NCBI GenBank assembly: GCA_018466975.1
Contig: CM031560.1
Location: forward strand, 1,550,001 to 1,614,000
DNA from: Sparassis latifolia
Taxonomy: Eukaryota > Basidiomycota > Agaricomycetes > Polyporales > Sparassidaceae
Direction: 5' to 3'
DNA length: 64,000 nucleotides
Part shown: positions 33,458-45,549 of the stretch, piece after piece
How the letters are laid out: every line of letters starts with the position of its first letter
Position numbering within the stretch: the first letter of the stretch is position 1
The notes under the pieces: model-generated
Told to the model about the DNA's origin: nothing
Database searches by the model: none
The model's input: only the letters and a program-made list of their open reading frames with translations
Made by a program: the position numbers and the translations under genes

Positions 33458-35117
33458 ATGTTGTTCAGGGGTGACCTAGTTCATTGCCCCAGTCTGGGAG
33501 AGTTGGAGATTGTGCACGACCACCTATTAGGTAAGTTCCCAGTAGTAAGATGAGCGCGACCTCAAGTTGTTTATCACTGCAACTGACGCAAGCATTCCAA
33601 ACTCTCAGTCATAGATGACAAGGGCTATGTGAGCCATGTCGTACCATCAGGTTCCAAGGTAGCCCTGCAAATCATCGAGAACGCGTCGGATCCGCCCATA
33701 GTTATTCCTCGGGGCAGCTTCCTCCTCCCCACGTTCTGCGATCTTCATCTGCACGCTCCCCAGTTTCTGTACCAGGGAACAGGCCTGCATCTCCCACTGA
33801 TGCAATGGCTGGACGAGTATGCGTTCAAGGCAGAAGAGAGCCTCGACGGTGATCCCGATCTGGCTATGAGGGTGTACACGCGGCTTGCGGCTCGACTGAT
33901 AGAGAACGGTACGGGGGCGGTCCTCCTGTTCGGTACCATCAAGGAAGAGACAAAGTGAGTGTATCTAGGATTCAGACCCTTGAATTAAGCTATGTTCGCT
34001 CGTGGAGCACCTGACGATCAGTTTGATCCTGGCCGAGGTAATGCAAACAGCCGGCATTCGCGCATTCGTAGGAAAGCTCTCGATGGACGTTTCGTCTCGA
34101 TCATCATATGTCGAAGAGTCGGCAGACGCTGCACTCTCTTCCGCACGCTCATTTACGGAAAAATGCCTTGAACTAGTGAATAGATTGCCCGAGCACGATC
34201 GTCTCATCGCACCAGTACTCACACCGCGCTTCGTTCCTACATGCACGGACGCGCTCCTGAAGGGCCTAGGCGACCTCTCAGAAAGCAGAGGCCTTCGCAT
34301 CCAGAGCCACATGGCGGAGGCCCTCGAGCAGGTGCAACTGGTCAAGAGCGACCGCGGGATTGACGACATCGAAGTCTTCTCCAGAGTAAGCCAATCGACT
34401 ATTTAATCCGCTCATAGCAAAGCTCACATTGGTCTTAGAGCAACCTTTTAACACCGCGGACCGTGCAGGCGCATTGCACGTTCCTCGACCCACCGTCACT
34501 TGCCCGCGTCGCAGAGTGCGGCACTGCCGTAGCACACTGCCCGCAGTCCAACGCGTACTTCTCCGCCGAGCCCTTCCCCCTTCGCGAGGCGCTGCACCTC
34601 GGGGTGAAGGTGGGGCTTGGGTCCGACATCGCCGGTGGGTACAGTATTGACATCATGGACTGCATGCGACGAGCGGTCGCGGTCTCGCGGATGCGCGAGG
34701 GCGCCCGAGTGATGGGCCACACTACAATGAAGCTCAACGATGGCAGTGGCGAACTCGCAAATCTGTCTGTGGACTGGAAGGAGACGCTGTATCTGGCTAC
34801 CAGTGGAGGAGCAATTGCGCTGGGCTTGCCTTCAGGAAGCAATACGTTTACCGTCGGCGCACCTTTTGACGCGCAATGCAGTGAGCGTCGTTCATATTAT
34901 CGTGACGAACATCTAATTTATCCTTGGGTTCGCAGTCCACCTCTTTGAGAAGGACACAGGGACCGGTATAGGTCCATTGGACTTCTTCCATGAGCACGCA
35001 GAACCTTTGGACGAAGTAGAATTGACGAATGACATGATTGAAAAATGGTGGTGTATCGGAGACGTGCGGAATCGGGGGAAAACGTGGGTGCAAGGTAGGC
35101 GTGTAGCAATGCGATGA
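33458..35117 (+). CDS. Guanine deaminase
   Basis: Five exons (33458-33530, 33609-33954, 34021-34385, 34439-34880, 34936-35117) join with matching phases. The amidohydrolase signature is complete: FCDLHLHAPQF (two metal-binding His), a MQWLDEYAFKAEE substrate loop, RAFVGKLSMD, LRIQSHMAE (His), TVQAHCTFLD (His) and VGLGSDIAGGYS (metal-binding Asp). This is guanine deaminase (guanine to xanthine and ammonia, Zn-dependent), a purine salvage and catabolism enzyme of the cytosol. The last exon ends GKTWVQGRRVAMR, close to the usual C-terminus. There is no sign of degeneration. Confidence 0.95.
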
Positions 35118-35299
35118 TATCTGGATATGTTTGTCTACCCTTGAACCCCTTTACAAATGGCTTTATCCAGTGTTATCATGCCATCGTATGGATGTTTTGA
35201 TGACTCCCGCCCAGAAAACTACTTGCAGCTGGCCATCAACTTATCTCTGAGGCAACCAGAGGAGCAGGACCCACCGAAAAATCAATGGGCAGCGATGTA

Positions 35300-36371
35300 T
35301 CAGGAAGATTGCTCTAGATCCCTTGAGATTAATTCCTTCCAGGATGGAAGACCTACGACACTCGGTAGCTCCTGCCAAAGCTTATACCGTGCTATTATCA
35401 CGTCCTGGCCAAATGCTCGTTGACACGGCATACAGAGGTTGGGGTCCTCAGCTAATTCATCCACAGCTTGCACCATGTAATGAAAGGGGCCAGTCCTTAT
35501 CATCCAACCGCGGGACAACCTCGACGCTAATCTGGAAAATGCCTTTGTACACAAGGTAGGGTCACCTTTACAGTAGCTAGATGCCGTGCGCTGGCCGCAC
35601 ACACGGCGGATAAAATCCAGCAAAAGATCTAATCGATGTTGAAACATCAGGGTGTAGTCCTGCATCTGGCGAGTAGAGAGGTCGGACGATGGTCGCGATG
35701 GGTGCTGCACTTTCAGTTTGGCGTGGTCACCTCGCAAGATATCGTGAAGGGGGTACAGCGAGAGGAAATATAATGCCGACGGCACGACGACGCTGACGTT
35801 GGTTTCGTGAGCGAGATTGAGAACGTGCAGAGGATGGACGTATGGATACGTCAGGCCATCGACCTCGGGTGACTTTATCGCGAGTTCAAGCATGAGGTCG
35901 TGACCTCGGAGGGTGTGACTCCATGTCTGGGAGAGGTGGTGGATAGCTTGTGTGCGCATGTGCGCAATGAAGTATTTCGTCGCGAGACGTAGGATGCCGG
36001 CAAGGTAGAAGAAGTCTTCGACACAGTTATTCTGGAATGAACTGACATTAGGAAGTCAAGCCTGCACACCTCGAGGACACTGCCAGCGATTGAGACAATA
36101 CTCACGCCCCGTCATACAGCGCCTTGATAAGGCTACTCAGTTCGACCGGTAGATCATACATCCGCACGACTTGACAATTATCTAGGGTTTCGACGTCCGT
36201 CTGGGAGGGTGAGGGCATTTCAAACATGGACTGGAATATCTCCGAGTGCCGCGCGAGGACTCCGCGATGCACCTTGAACGCGACTGGAGGTTTGTCTGTG
36301 AGCAGAACGAGATTTCCGTCGTCGAACCATGGTTCGCCCTGGTCATGTCGCTGGGGAGAGATGTTGTTCAT
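35300..36371 (-). CDS. BTB/POZ domain protein
   Basis: Two exons (36371-36106 and 36041-35300) give about 335 residues. The first exon holds the BTB core: WFDDGNLVLLTDKPPVAFKV, HRGVLARHSEIFQSMFEMP, and VRMYDLPVELSSLIKALYDG. Spliced to the second exon it continues ASFQNNCVEDFFYLAGILRL, a classic end of the basidiomycete BTB family. The remainder is helical, with a possible CxxC pair (LCMPCQ). The family is greatly expanded in mushrooms and its targets are unknown; BTB domains dimerise and can act as Cul3 adaptors. It is divergent from MON1 with only 129 bp between start codons. Confidence 0.9.
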
Positions 36372-36500
36372 GTGCAAGTGACAACTGAGCTATAACCAGA
36401 TCGTCGGCCAGCGCTCGGCGAAGGCTCGGCGAAACATGGACTCAGAGAGACTACAGTCGTTCTCTACTAATATCCTACGCTGTGTAGCTCCCGCCGTGCG
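36372..36500. promoter_or_regulatory. Very short divergent promoter, BTB / MON1
   Basis: Only 129 bp lie between the BTB start (minus) and the MON1 start (plus). A tandem 'gctcggcgaaggctcggcgaa' lies at about 36411-36431. Both genes must share regulatory DNA or overlap with each other's 5' leader. Confidence 0.5.
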
Positions 36501-38934
36501 ATGGACACTCCGCGTTCGCGCAGGCCGTCGCGAGTAGGAACACCAATTACAGGCCCTTCGCCGTCACGGCTCGCCCCTCCAGTCATCCGACCAGCACCTT
36601 CGGTGTCCCCGTACAGAGTCTACAGTCGTGGTTCATCTGCATTGCAGACCCCAGTCTCTGCTTCTCCACCCGACGATGCTGTGTCGCATGGGGTACACGA
36701 GGCTGTCTCTAGCTCTTCCTCTTCCTGCCTGACTGTTGACATGAGCGAGGGAATCCTCGTTCAGGAATCTGAGGTTGAGGCGGAGACGGCTGATGCGGAG
36801 CGGGTGGATGCGACTGGTCATGTCGAGTCTCGCGCGGGAGACGAAGAATCGAAGAAGAATCTACGGGAAACGTTGAGGCAGACATTGAACAAGAAAGAAT
36901 CTCGCAGTGGTGAGTGTCTGATGCCGTCCGGGATGTACGCAGCATGTGAAGCCCCTTCAGACCTGTCGTCACGACCGCCAAGACGGAAGGGGAAGGCCGT
37001 CGACATATCGGAGGTACCTCTTACAGGTATGGTCCTCTTGTGTTGATTCTCAGTGGTTTTGATCAAATCCTGGGTGTTATGCAGTGGACATTTATCCTCC
37101 ACGGCAGTATTTTGTTCTGACCGATGCTGGCAAACCCGTCTTCATCAGGTAAGCCATATTCTGTTATTATATGTCTGTTGGTATGTTAACTTCTGCTAAC
37201 ATCGACTGTGACAGCCGGAGAGAAGACGACGATTCTGAAAGCTTCACATCTACCATCGGAATTATGCAAGCACTCGTGTCTGTCTTCCTTGATGACGGCG
37301 ACAAGATACGCTGCATTAATGCTGGAAATACACGCATAACGTTCCTGCTCCGTCCGCCGCTATACTACGTCTGTGTGTCTTCCTGGGGAGAGCCTGAATC
37401 TGTGGTGGGTGTCTGTTCCTGTGCTATGTGTTCTCATAAACCGGAAGAGTGTTCGCGGCTGATGTTTGCAAAGAAAGACACGTTTCCATTTAGAATATCT
37501 GCACCTGCAAATTCTGAGCGTCATATCGGCAGAGCAATTGCGGCGGATGTTTGAACGTCGGACAAATTTTGACTTGCGGCGCCTCCTAAGCGGTATGTAG
37601 AATACTGATTGTGCGCTACGCGATAATGCTGACTCGTGCATATTTTAAGGTGCGGAGCCACTTCTTTTCTCGCTTTTGGCAAGAATGGAGTGGGACCTCG
37701 CAATGAGCACGTCCTCCTTGCACTCGCTCAGGCTTGATCCTGCCTTACGGAAGAGCATAGCTGATGTCTTAGTGCCTACATCGAAGATCAAAGTATGTCA
37801 CGTTCTCAGAGAAATCGAGGGTCTTTGTATCTAATATCCTATAAGGACATGCTATACGTCATCCTGGTCGCCCAAGAGCGAGTCATCACACTTGTCAGGC
37901 CCAAGAAACACTCCATTCATCCCGCTGGTTTGTCGAATATGATCAAGTGCATCCGTTCCGACTAATTGAACCGCGTATCTAGACCTTCACATACTCATTA
38001 ATACGATGCATTCACCATCGATCCTCAATTCATCAGCCTCCGCTTCCTGGCTACCAGTGTGCCTCCCGAAGTTTAATCCTGCTGCGTTCGTAAACGCATA
38101 CGTGACATTTCTCCGGAGAGAGAACGAAGTCAGCACTCCGAAAGCCCCAGAGGGCTCTGAAAACGGCACACCGACGGAAGGGGGCCACCGGGCTGGCAGT
38201 GCCAGTAGTAGCATTACAGACATACCATCACCAGAGGAGCCCGTCCCACATATAGGCCTGGTTTGTGTGTCTGGAGGCGCGGATTTCGAGGTCGTGCGAC
38301 ATTGGTGCGACACCGTCACCCAAGTATGTGCTCTGCTGCTGTCTTTGTATCATTATCTGATGACAAGCCTGCCGCAAGCGAATGGAGCGAGAGAAGCTCT
38401 TGTCGACCCTCACTGAGGCCATCAACTCTGGTGAAACCGATTACTCCGTAGCAGACTTGGGCATACCGGGCTTGCGCCACTTCGTCTACAAGTCGAGATC
38501 CCATGTGCAGGTGACGATGTCACAATTTGACGATCCTTATGATGATGCGAACGAGAAGCGACGGTGAGCCGACCCACCACCGGAGTGCTCACTCAACGCT
38601 CATCACCCTCTTCCCTCAGACTCATAACTCTGTATCAAACACTGTACGACGCGATCCACGCCAAGTCGGGCCAAGAAAGCACGCTGAAATTGCAGTATCT
38701 ACGCACTGAGAGGGAAAGTGTGATGGGCTGGGTGAGTCCGCCCGATAAGTGTCGCTGTCGCCGTGCATTGCTGATCGCCCCTGGCTCCGGCAGATAACAC
38801 AGCCCTTCGAGCTCTACCTGGCTTTGTCTCCCCGCCTGCCGAAAAGCGCCGCGGTGGGCGCTGCTAATGCCGTCGCACGGTGGGTCGCGAAAGAGGAGAA
38901 ACGACTGTTTTTGAGGGACGCACCTGTTTTCTGA
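36501..38934 (+). CDS. MON1: Vacuolar fusion protein MON1
   Basis: Many short exons encode the full family signature. The N-terminus is disordered and Ser/Pro-rich (from 36501). Longin domain 1 begins VDIYPPRQYFVLTDAGKPVF and includes GDKIRCINAGNTRITFLLRP and YYVCVSSWGEPESV. Next come HLEYLHLQILSVISAEQL and FERRTNFDLRRLL, then MLYVILVAQERVITLVRPKK, SASASWLPVCLPKFNPAAFV and VCVSGGADFEVVRHWCD. The C-terminal longin block ends RWVAKEEKRLFLRDAPVF. Mon1 with Ccz1 is the GEF for Rab7/Ypt7, acting on late endosomes and autophagosomes for fusion with the vacuole. The first junction is 37026/gtatgg; the exon beginning TRFHLEY uses the acceptor 'caaagaaag'. The copy appears intact. Confidence 0.93.
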
Positions 38935-40998
38935 TTTATTGTTGTCTCTGCTGTATAGCTTGTTTTGACGGACGGACAAGGAGTTTTTTTAAACACGCAT
39001 CGAATTAGTTCTATTGATGTCGTCGTTCGTTTCATAAGTGGGACTGATTGAGCCTTTGCTGCGATACCTCATTGTCCGCGCCGAAGCTGATTCTATCGTA
39101 TCTGAGGCACCGGATCATCTTGCGGAGATGTGCATGCATTATACTCTGTGTCCTGATGTACAAGGTGCTGCTGTTCCGCGTTAACAGAAGCTTCGCGGCG
39201 AAGTTTCTGCAAAACCGATTCGTGATCCGCAGGTCTGACCACACACCTACCAGTAGCAGAACTGGGAACATTCTGCCCTTAGGCTGTACGCGCATAATAA
39301 TCGTATGCAGGCTGCGGTGACTGGGACGCGGTGGAAAGGATTCTGTAGAGGAGTCATACAGACCGTATACGGATATGCGGTCCCGGCAGCTTGGAGTCGC
39401 GTGCGCGAGGAAACAAGACGATGCATCGGGGAGCAGTGCGCAGAAATCTCAGCTCGACAAATATTTCATCGGGCTTCGTGCGTTCTAGTTCCTCGTGGCG
39501 AGGCGTGGGTTGTAGCCGGCAGATGCCTGCGAGGCACTGACAATGGCCTCTACAACAGCCCTATAGTGTGCATGGCGCCAGCTTTATCAAAGCCTGCGGA
39601 CCGCATACCATCGCGAGTAGCATAACGCCCTTTGGTGACACAAGCCCTCGTCGGTGGCTCGCCGTTCCGTTGACAAGATTTCCCACCCAGAGCATAAGGT
39701 GGGCCATAGCAGCGTCGAGTACCAATAGCGCGTAAGAAATATCCAATCGGACCTAACAAAGCGGCTGCGTGTGCCGGAACTAGTATCTGGTGGTCAGTGA
39801 CAGCATCGCTCGTGGAGCTCAGACACACATAAGGGAAGCCTCTGGGACCATATCCAGCAGAAACGCGCCAAAATTTAAAAGAACCCCCTGCCTGGGAATA
39901 TTCAGAGTAGTGAGTGCGGAGGGGGGGCCGTGGCGCGCACCTCCGCGGAGATTGGTGTGATAATCAGTGGCGGAGAAGGCGTCAGCGCCGCACTCCCTGA
40001 GCATGCCAATGGGCTGGCTTTCAAGTGTACACTATGAAGCGTGCCCGAGTGCATTCCCATCATCAGAGTAGTGTAAATGAGCGGCTCCCGCATCCTCGAA
40101 GCGCGTGGTGGTGCGCAGCGTGTACCTGGAATGGTAGAGCGTATGTGTGGCTGGATACGCTGCGTGAGCGGTGCACTCAGGTCCACAAAATGGGGGACAG
40201 ATATGCGTGAAAGATAAAGAATCACAGTTGCGTCAAAGCAAAACATTTTCGTTATAGCTGAGGACACGAAATTAAAGCGTGGGGCCCAGGACATTGACAC
40301 TCAAGCAACACTGGCAGAAAATACAAACAAGACGTACCTTGTGCGACCGTCAAAATTGCACCTCGGAATCTTTCAGAGCATGGTAAATCGCAATATAAAA
40401 GATGTCATCGAGAATTTAGCATTGGCGCCAACACTGCCACCCCATACACCCCTCACCGTAAGGTAATCTTCGATTTTCCGGCGGCTTATGTGCAGGCCTG
40501 TGCAACTATGCAAAAACTGACCTCGAACCATTGTACCGTCAAAGACCTTCGTGGCGGAGAGGACAGAAAATCCGACCGAGCTCGCAGAGCCGCCACGCGG
40601 GTGTATGGTGCACAACTGTTTCGTGCAAGACTCTTGGTCTCCCAGTGTCGGCTCTTGAGTAAAAGAGATTACTGGGCATAGCATGGCGTACGGGACCTTG
40701 GCAGCTTTGCGTCATGGCTGCGGAGTCTGCCGGATAACTGGGGTGATAGACACGATGGCTGTACAGAAGATAGGTAATTCACCTACTGCACTCATCCGGA
40801 TACCGTCACTTCTATGAACGTGTCCGGGGGTTGCACCACGACCAGAGCTATCAGGGAGAATCAGCGCGCAGTAAGTAAGAGATACTTCGCCAGGAATGGC
40901 AAGTCCTGTCTTCGTGACCATCGGCCACGTGCACGTGCACTCATATCTGCTGTTTGCGTCAACATTTCTGCTGTGTTCACCGGCTGTCTACGGTCTCC
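38935..40998. other. 2-kb interval with ORFs on both strands but no recognised gene
   Basis: Short ORFs of 60-130 codons overlap on both strands, especially on minus (39550-39828, 39902-40300, 40373-40684, 40712-40921). I could not chain them with splice sites into a known domain. It may contain an unrecognised multi-exon gene or long non-coding DNA. No repeat of note was found. Confidence 0.4.
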
Positions 40999-41611
40999 AT
41001 GTCGCAACATCTGAGCGCACGGATCGCAGCGCTTGCGCCAACGCTCTGCCGCACGTTCCAGAACAAGGCCGCGCTGCGGCCAATACCTGCGCCGCGAGGT
41101 AGCCGGCATTCCTTGTCTTCCTGGATGCATAGCTGACTGCATATGCTTGGACGGACAGGCTCGATTGCGACGGCGGGGGACTTCTTGAAGAGGATTGGGC
41201 GGTCCGCGGACACGAAGCTGACGGTGGAGTCGTGGGACGACCTATGGAAGTTTGACGGACCGCAACTGAAGAAGTTGGGGCTGGCGGTGCGCGATCGTAG
41301 GTGAGCGTCCGAGCCTGTTCCTGCTCATTCGTACCCCATCTATTTCTGTTATTCCAATGGTGGAGACTGGCGGGCGAGAACGGTGCGTTGACGGATTCGT
41401 TGTGCAGGTACATTATGTGGAGCTTGGAGAAGTACCGTCAGGGCGAGGATCCGGCGGAGTTTGCACACCCTCCAAAACCGAAGAAAAAGATTCGTGGGTA
41501 CGCGTCACTTCGGTCCTGCGAGTGCAGCACCAGCACACTTACTCACGTCTTTCTAGGTGGGGTCCAGCTGTGCAGAACGGGAAGCGGATACGTTCTCGGA
41601 GACACCGGTAG
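40999..41611 (+). CDS. Mitochondrial small-subunit ribosomal protein mS41 (IGR motif)
   Basis: Four exons (40999-41098, 41159-41300, 41408-41497, 41557-41611) give 128 residues. The N-terminus (SARIAALAPTLCRTFQNKAA) is Arg-containing and acid-free, a plausible mitochondrial presequence. The core TAGDFLKRIGRSADTK carries the IGR motif that defines the family. It continues WDDLWKFDGPQLKKLGLAVR and YIMWSLEKYRQGEDP and ends with a basic tail RIRSRRHR. The yeast homologue is Fyv4, a protein of the mitoribosome small subunit. The length suits the family. Confidence 0.88.
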
Positions 41612-42023
41612 ATTGCTTACAGTTTTCTGTGTTCGCTTTGTTGTCACGCGAATACATGAGCGCGCGTGCGCAGCAGTTGACGAACTCGTGTGCGTTTGTT
41701 GATCGACAGAAGTGAGTCAGTGGTGCTTTGACGATTTGGTAACCAAGGCGTGCTTTAGATGTTGCCTCGTGTATTGTCTGGGTGAGTTGCAGTGCTTTGT
41801 CTCCTGCACATATATAATCCCCTTCCTTCAGCCCATCGCCCCCACAACCCTCCGTCAGCTCTTTGCACCCGCATCTGCAACAACTTCCAAACATCGAATG
41901 CTCCTGTACTACACCAAGTTCCGCACTTCGGTGTGGGCCCGCAAACGACAAAATGGTATAATCCAGCACCCTCGGAGAAACTTATTCACTACCGCAGACC
42001 CTTGGGTGTGTCTTTCAAAAACC

Positions 42024-42104
42024 TCCGATACGGGGAATCGAACCCCGAGCTACCGCGGACCCATTTCTGAAAGGCGGTAATGTTAGCCGTTACACCATAT
42101 CGGA
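42024..42104 (-). tRNA. tRNA-Glu(UUC) with a 10-nt intron
   Basis: The gene is on the minus strand with a perfect 7-bp acceptor stem (TCCGATA/TATCGGA). D arm GTGT/ACAT, anticodon stem ACCGC/GCGGT and T arm CGGGG TTCGATT CCCCG all pair. The anticodon loop reads CTTTCA, an intron of about 10 nt (gaaatgggtc), then C. The anticodon is therefore TTC (Glu), with the intron at the canonical position after base 37. Confidence 0.93.
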
Positions 42105-42485
42105 TGGTGGAGTTAGATATTAACTCAGCCATCTTTCAGAGACAGGTGCATGGTAGGAAGTGAGCCGATATCCCCGATTAACTACTGGTTGGAACTCACT
42201 AACTTTCAGAGGAAACAGTTGTGGTGGGTGATGGGATGGCGATGAAGTAAGACAGGGACGAGTGGCGGGAAGGTTGATGTGGAGGATTTCGTGGATAAGA
42301 GTTTCCGGGGGTCAGGGCAAGGCGATCTCGAGATCTGCGCGCACCTGCAATTTCTTGGTGAATTGTGCAGAGGGCTCCGAGTACGATGTTCACTATGGCG
42401 CTGCCACTGTGCACAGGTGCGTTTAAAGCACCTCTAGTCCACTCCCCCCATCCTCCCACCCCGCCCACATCCCTCACCCGCCAAC

Positions 42486-43663
42486 ATGGACTCAACCTTT
42501 TCCCTTCCCCACAGGTGCCGACCGGCGTCCACCTCCAGGGATGCCGCTCTGGCAAGGGCACCCTTTCTTCCCGCTGACCCCCGTGCGTCCTGGCTCGGTT
42601 CCTACCCGTCGGGAGGTGTGCCCTCGTCTTCTGTTCTGAGTCCGACCGGTGGTCTCTTGCGCAATGCGGCGTCCTTCCCTTCCTCGATGCGCCTTCCGTT
42701 CGTCTCTTTGTCCCCTTGGCATATACACTTGCACTTACACGTACCAGGTCGCAGCAGGATGCTCTCGGACTCGATCAAGGTACCTCGTTTAATGGCGACT
42801 TCGACCTCTGTGCAACCACTGCCCCTCTAACGGACTTCCTCCCCGCTGACTTCGGACTCGACGCCTCGTCTGCTCTGTCTACTCAGCGGCAGCAGCATAC
42901 CCTGTATGTCGATCCGACGCTCCTCGTTCCGCCAATTTTCGCTCCCGCACCCGTCCGCGCACTCACCCGAATGCAAACCCAAGCGCGTCTGGACGCGTTT
43001 CTCCAGGACGCCGTAGGTGAGCACGATACGGTGGAAGCGAACGCTCCCGCGTTCACTCCCCGGGCGTGTCCTCCTTCGCGTCGGAGTCTGCGGGTAGCCA
43101 CCGCCAAGAAGAGCCGCCAGTCGCCAGGGCCCATCACACCTCTCGCGCCGCGGCCGTATCTAGAGACGGCCGCGTACAGGTCAACCTGCGGGTCGACATC
43201 GAGCGCCTCGAACAGCGGAGCGTCCCCTTCGCCCGCGTTGTCACGATCTTCCTCCTCTGTAGAGGGTGCTGTGCGCCAGTATACGCGCCGAAACAAGCAG
43301 GTCGCCGGACCTGTGGTGTGTCCCGACGAGGGATCGACCGTGTGCCCCATGTGCAGCAAGAAGAGCTCGCGGTTGCACGATGTCGCGCGGCACATGGAGA
43401 CCCACAAAGGGAAGATTGAGGGCATGTGCGGCGGAGTGTCCTGGGAGGAGGCACTCTGCCTCGGGGTCGACATCACCAAGGGCCCAACTTTGGTCGACGA
43501 GGGTCTTGCGTACTACGGTGGATGCAAGAAGGTATTCAGCAGGGCGGACGCACTGCAGCGGCACTTGAAGTACACAAAAGACGGGTGCGTGGGGAGTGTT
43601 GGAACCCCATACAACCTCTCCCTTAGAAAAACCTGCCGTCGACAGCGACTGCATTGCCGCTAA
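42486..43663 (+). CDS. C2H2 zinc-finger protein, probable transcription factor
   Basis: The main coding exon is about 42771-43663. Its N-terminal half is low-complexity (FLPADFGLDASSALSTQRQQ; Ser-rich near 43190-43250). A C2H2 finger CPMCSKKSSRLHDVARHMETH lies at about 43339-43401. A second degenerate finger GCKKVFSRADALQRHLKY with a late Cys is near 43520. A 5' exon from the ATG at 42486 (MDSTFSLPHRCRPAS) can be joined through a donor near 42701 (ccttcc|gttcgt) and the acceptor 'gtaccag' at about 42749; this junction is tentative. The end may instead splice at 'gacgg|gtgcgt' to a short last exon. Two C-terminal fingers suggest DNA binding; targets are unknown. Confidence 0.68.
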
Positions 43664-44259
43664 CACAAGCCTGCCCCTGACCGTTACAGATGCTGACGAT
43701 CCTCGTCCCAGATCACGTAGCTTTTATCTCTTCATCCTCTCCCCATCTCATTGCATCTTCTTATCTCTCACTTATGTGTGATCCCCCACTCCACGCCTTA
43801 CGCAAACACACGGACACTTGCGCTCACTGACCACCTACACATCTAAGTAGCCTACCAGGTACCCCCACCTTGTAGCGTTCACACACATCGCTCCATCTGC
43901 ATACCACGAACATCATATCCAGCTGACCCTGTCTATACCCGTGACAGTACGATACCCAGCCACAACCATATATCGAGCAGTCTACACTCACCTCGTACAG
44001 GAAATACCATCTTCACAGTGATCGGCGCTCACAATTCATTAGCGTCGGTCAATGTCATGTGTAGGCATTTCGCCCATACCTAAGCACGGATGTGGGTGGA
44101 CCACTGTGCTAGCAATCGGCACGTAGTAAGTGATACATGGTAAGACGAAGCGCAAGAGATGCGATGTGGCTCAGAGACCGGATCGCGAAATGGAAGAACT
44201 CCACTGACAAAAACATCTAATCGGTGCTGGAACGACTAGAAACTGCGACACGGAAGATG
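43664..44259. other. Intergenic between convergent genes
   Basis: No gene is supported. It lies between the 3' ends of the C2H2 gene (plus) and SNIP1 (minus), so it should hold both terminators. Confidence 0.6.
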
Positions 44260-45507
44260 CTACGCGACTTCGTCGTGCAGGATGACATATTCGCGCGTCG
44301 ACTCCCCGAATTTTATTACTAGAAATTCAAAGTCAGTGCGGGACAAGCGCACAGAATGAACGACGCACCATCGCCGGGCTGCAGCTCATAATACCGCGAT
44401 GTTGGTATAGTCTCATCGTTTACGTGCGTGCCATTCGTAGACTCAAGGTCAATGATGAATGGTCTGGAACGCGAACAGTGAGATGGGAGAGAAGGAAAGG
44501 AAGGGAGATACCAACTTTACGACGCCTTTGGAGTCACCAAGCTCGTTCTTCTCGTGCACCTGTCTGACTGAGGAGGGAGGTCAGCGCGAACCATAAGGGA
44601 AAAATGGGCCATACTTACACTGGATAGCTGCGTGCTGCTTCGAGCACGACGGGTGGTCCACCGCCACATCCGCGATGGAGCGATCCCGCCCAATGAGGTA
44701 CGCGCTCTGGCGGTGAATGTGCAGCAAATCTACAGCCGGCAGTCAGTACCGGAAAATTTAAACATGAGCACAGAGCGACGCACCGACTTGCTCCTTCCCC
44801 TTGAACACGTACAGCCGCCAGCCGACGACGGGCTTGCGCGCCTCGGGCGGCTCGTGATACTTGAGCACCGTGCTCGTCCCGTCCCCATGCTTGATTGTCT
44901 TCGTCGCGGCTGCAAGTAGTCCGGAGGGTGCGAAGTTCGGTTTTGCCTTGTCCTCGGGCGAGTCCTCCCGAGATGGGTGTGACCTCGAGCGCGGTCGCGA
45001 CGAGCGTGCGCGCGGGGAGGCGGAGCGACGCGAAGGGCCTGCTCGTGGGCCATCCCTTTCGTTCTCCCTGTCCCTGTCCCTGTCCCTCACCTTCATTCGA
45101 TCCTTGTCTCGGTCTCTGTCGCGTTCTCTGTCTCGTTCCCTCTCTCGTTCTCTGTCTCGTTCCCTCTCTCGTTCTCTGTCTCGTTCCCCCTCTCGTTCTC
45201 GGTCTCGTTCCCTCTCTCGTTCTCTGACTCGTTCCCTCTCTTTGTCCATGTCGCGCTCACGTTCGCGTTGCCTCTCCCCGCCGTCTCCCCGGATCCTGTA
45301 GTCGCGCTCTGCATTCCAATCTCTCCGGGAGTAATTGTCATCTTTCCGTCGGCCGTATGTTGACCTCGAGTCTGGGTCCGTGCCTCGGTCTCTTCCATGG
45401 TTGTCACTGCGGTCTCTGTAGCGCGGGCGGTCGTCTTGTCTGTTGCTCCTGGTGTAACCGCGCTCGTCGTCATCCGAGCGACGTAGTGGTGGTGAATCCT
45501 TTGCCAT
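44260..45507 (-). CDS. FHA-domain splicing/RES-complex factor, SNIP1 / Pml1-like
   Basis: Exon 1 (45507-44784) starts MAKDSPPLRRSDDDERGYTR. It is followed by a long Arg/Asp/Glu-rich RERERDRE region and then KPNFAPSGLLAAATKTI and WRLYVFKGKEQV. Later exons (44727-44619, about 44567-44515 and two short ones) complete an FHA domain: SAYLIGRDRSIADVAVDHPS, CSKQHAAIQ, FIIDLESTNGTHVNDETIP and IKFGESTREYVILHDEVA. The GRD, SKQH and STNGT residues bind phosphothreonine. SNIP1/Pml1 is a spliceosomal (RES complex) subunit that also influences nuclear mRNA retention and, in animals, miRNA processing. The RD/RE region is encoded by a tandem repeat. A hAT-like element sits 42 bp upstream of the start codon. 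Confidence 0.92.
45118..45245. repeat. 24-bp coding repeat in the RE/RD region of the FHA gene
   Basis: Units of 'tctcgttccctctctcgttctctg' recur about five times. On the minus strand they encode alternating Arg-Glu and Arg-Asp residues. Copy number is likely to vary between strains. Confidence 0.85.
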
Positions 45508-45549
45508 TAGATGCGTTGCAAGACTGAGTTACTTCTAAAGCAGTCAACC

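Noticed and set aside
41712..42080. Plus-strand ORFs 41712-42080 as coding
   Set aside because: They run into the antisense of the tRNA-Glu gene; the tRNA explains the conserved part.
45093..45473. Additional ORFs antisense to, or in other frames of, the RE/RD region of the FHA gene
   Set aside because: The 24-bp repeat keeps several frames open; the FHA-containing frame explains the locus.
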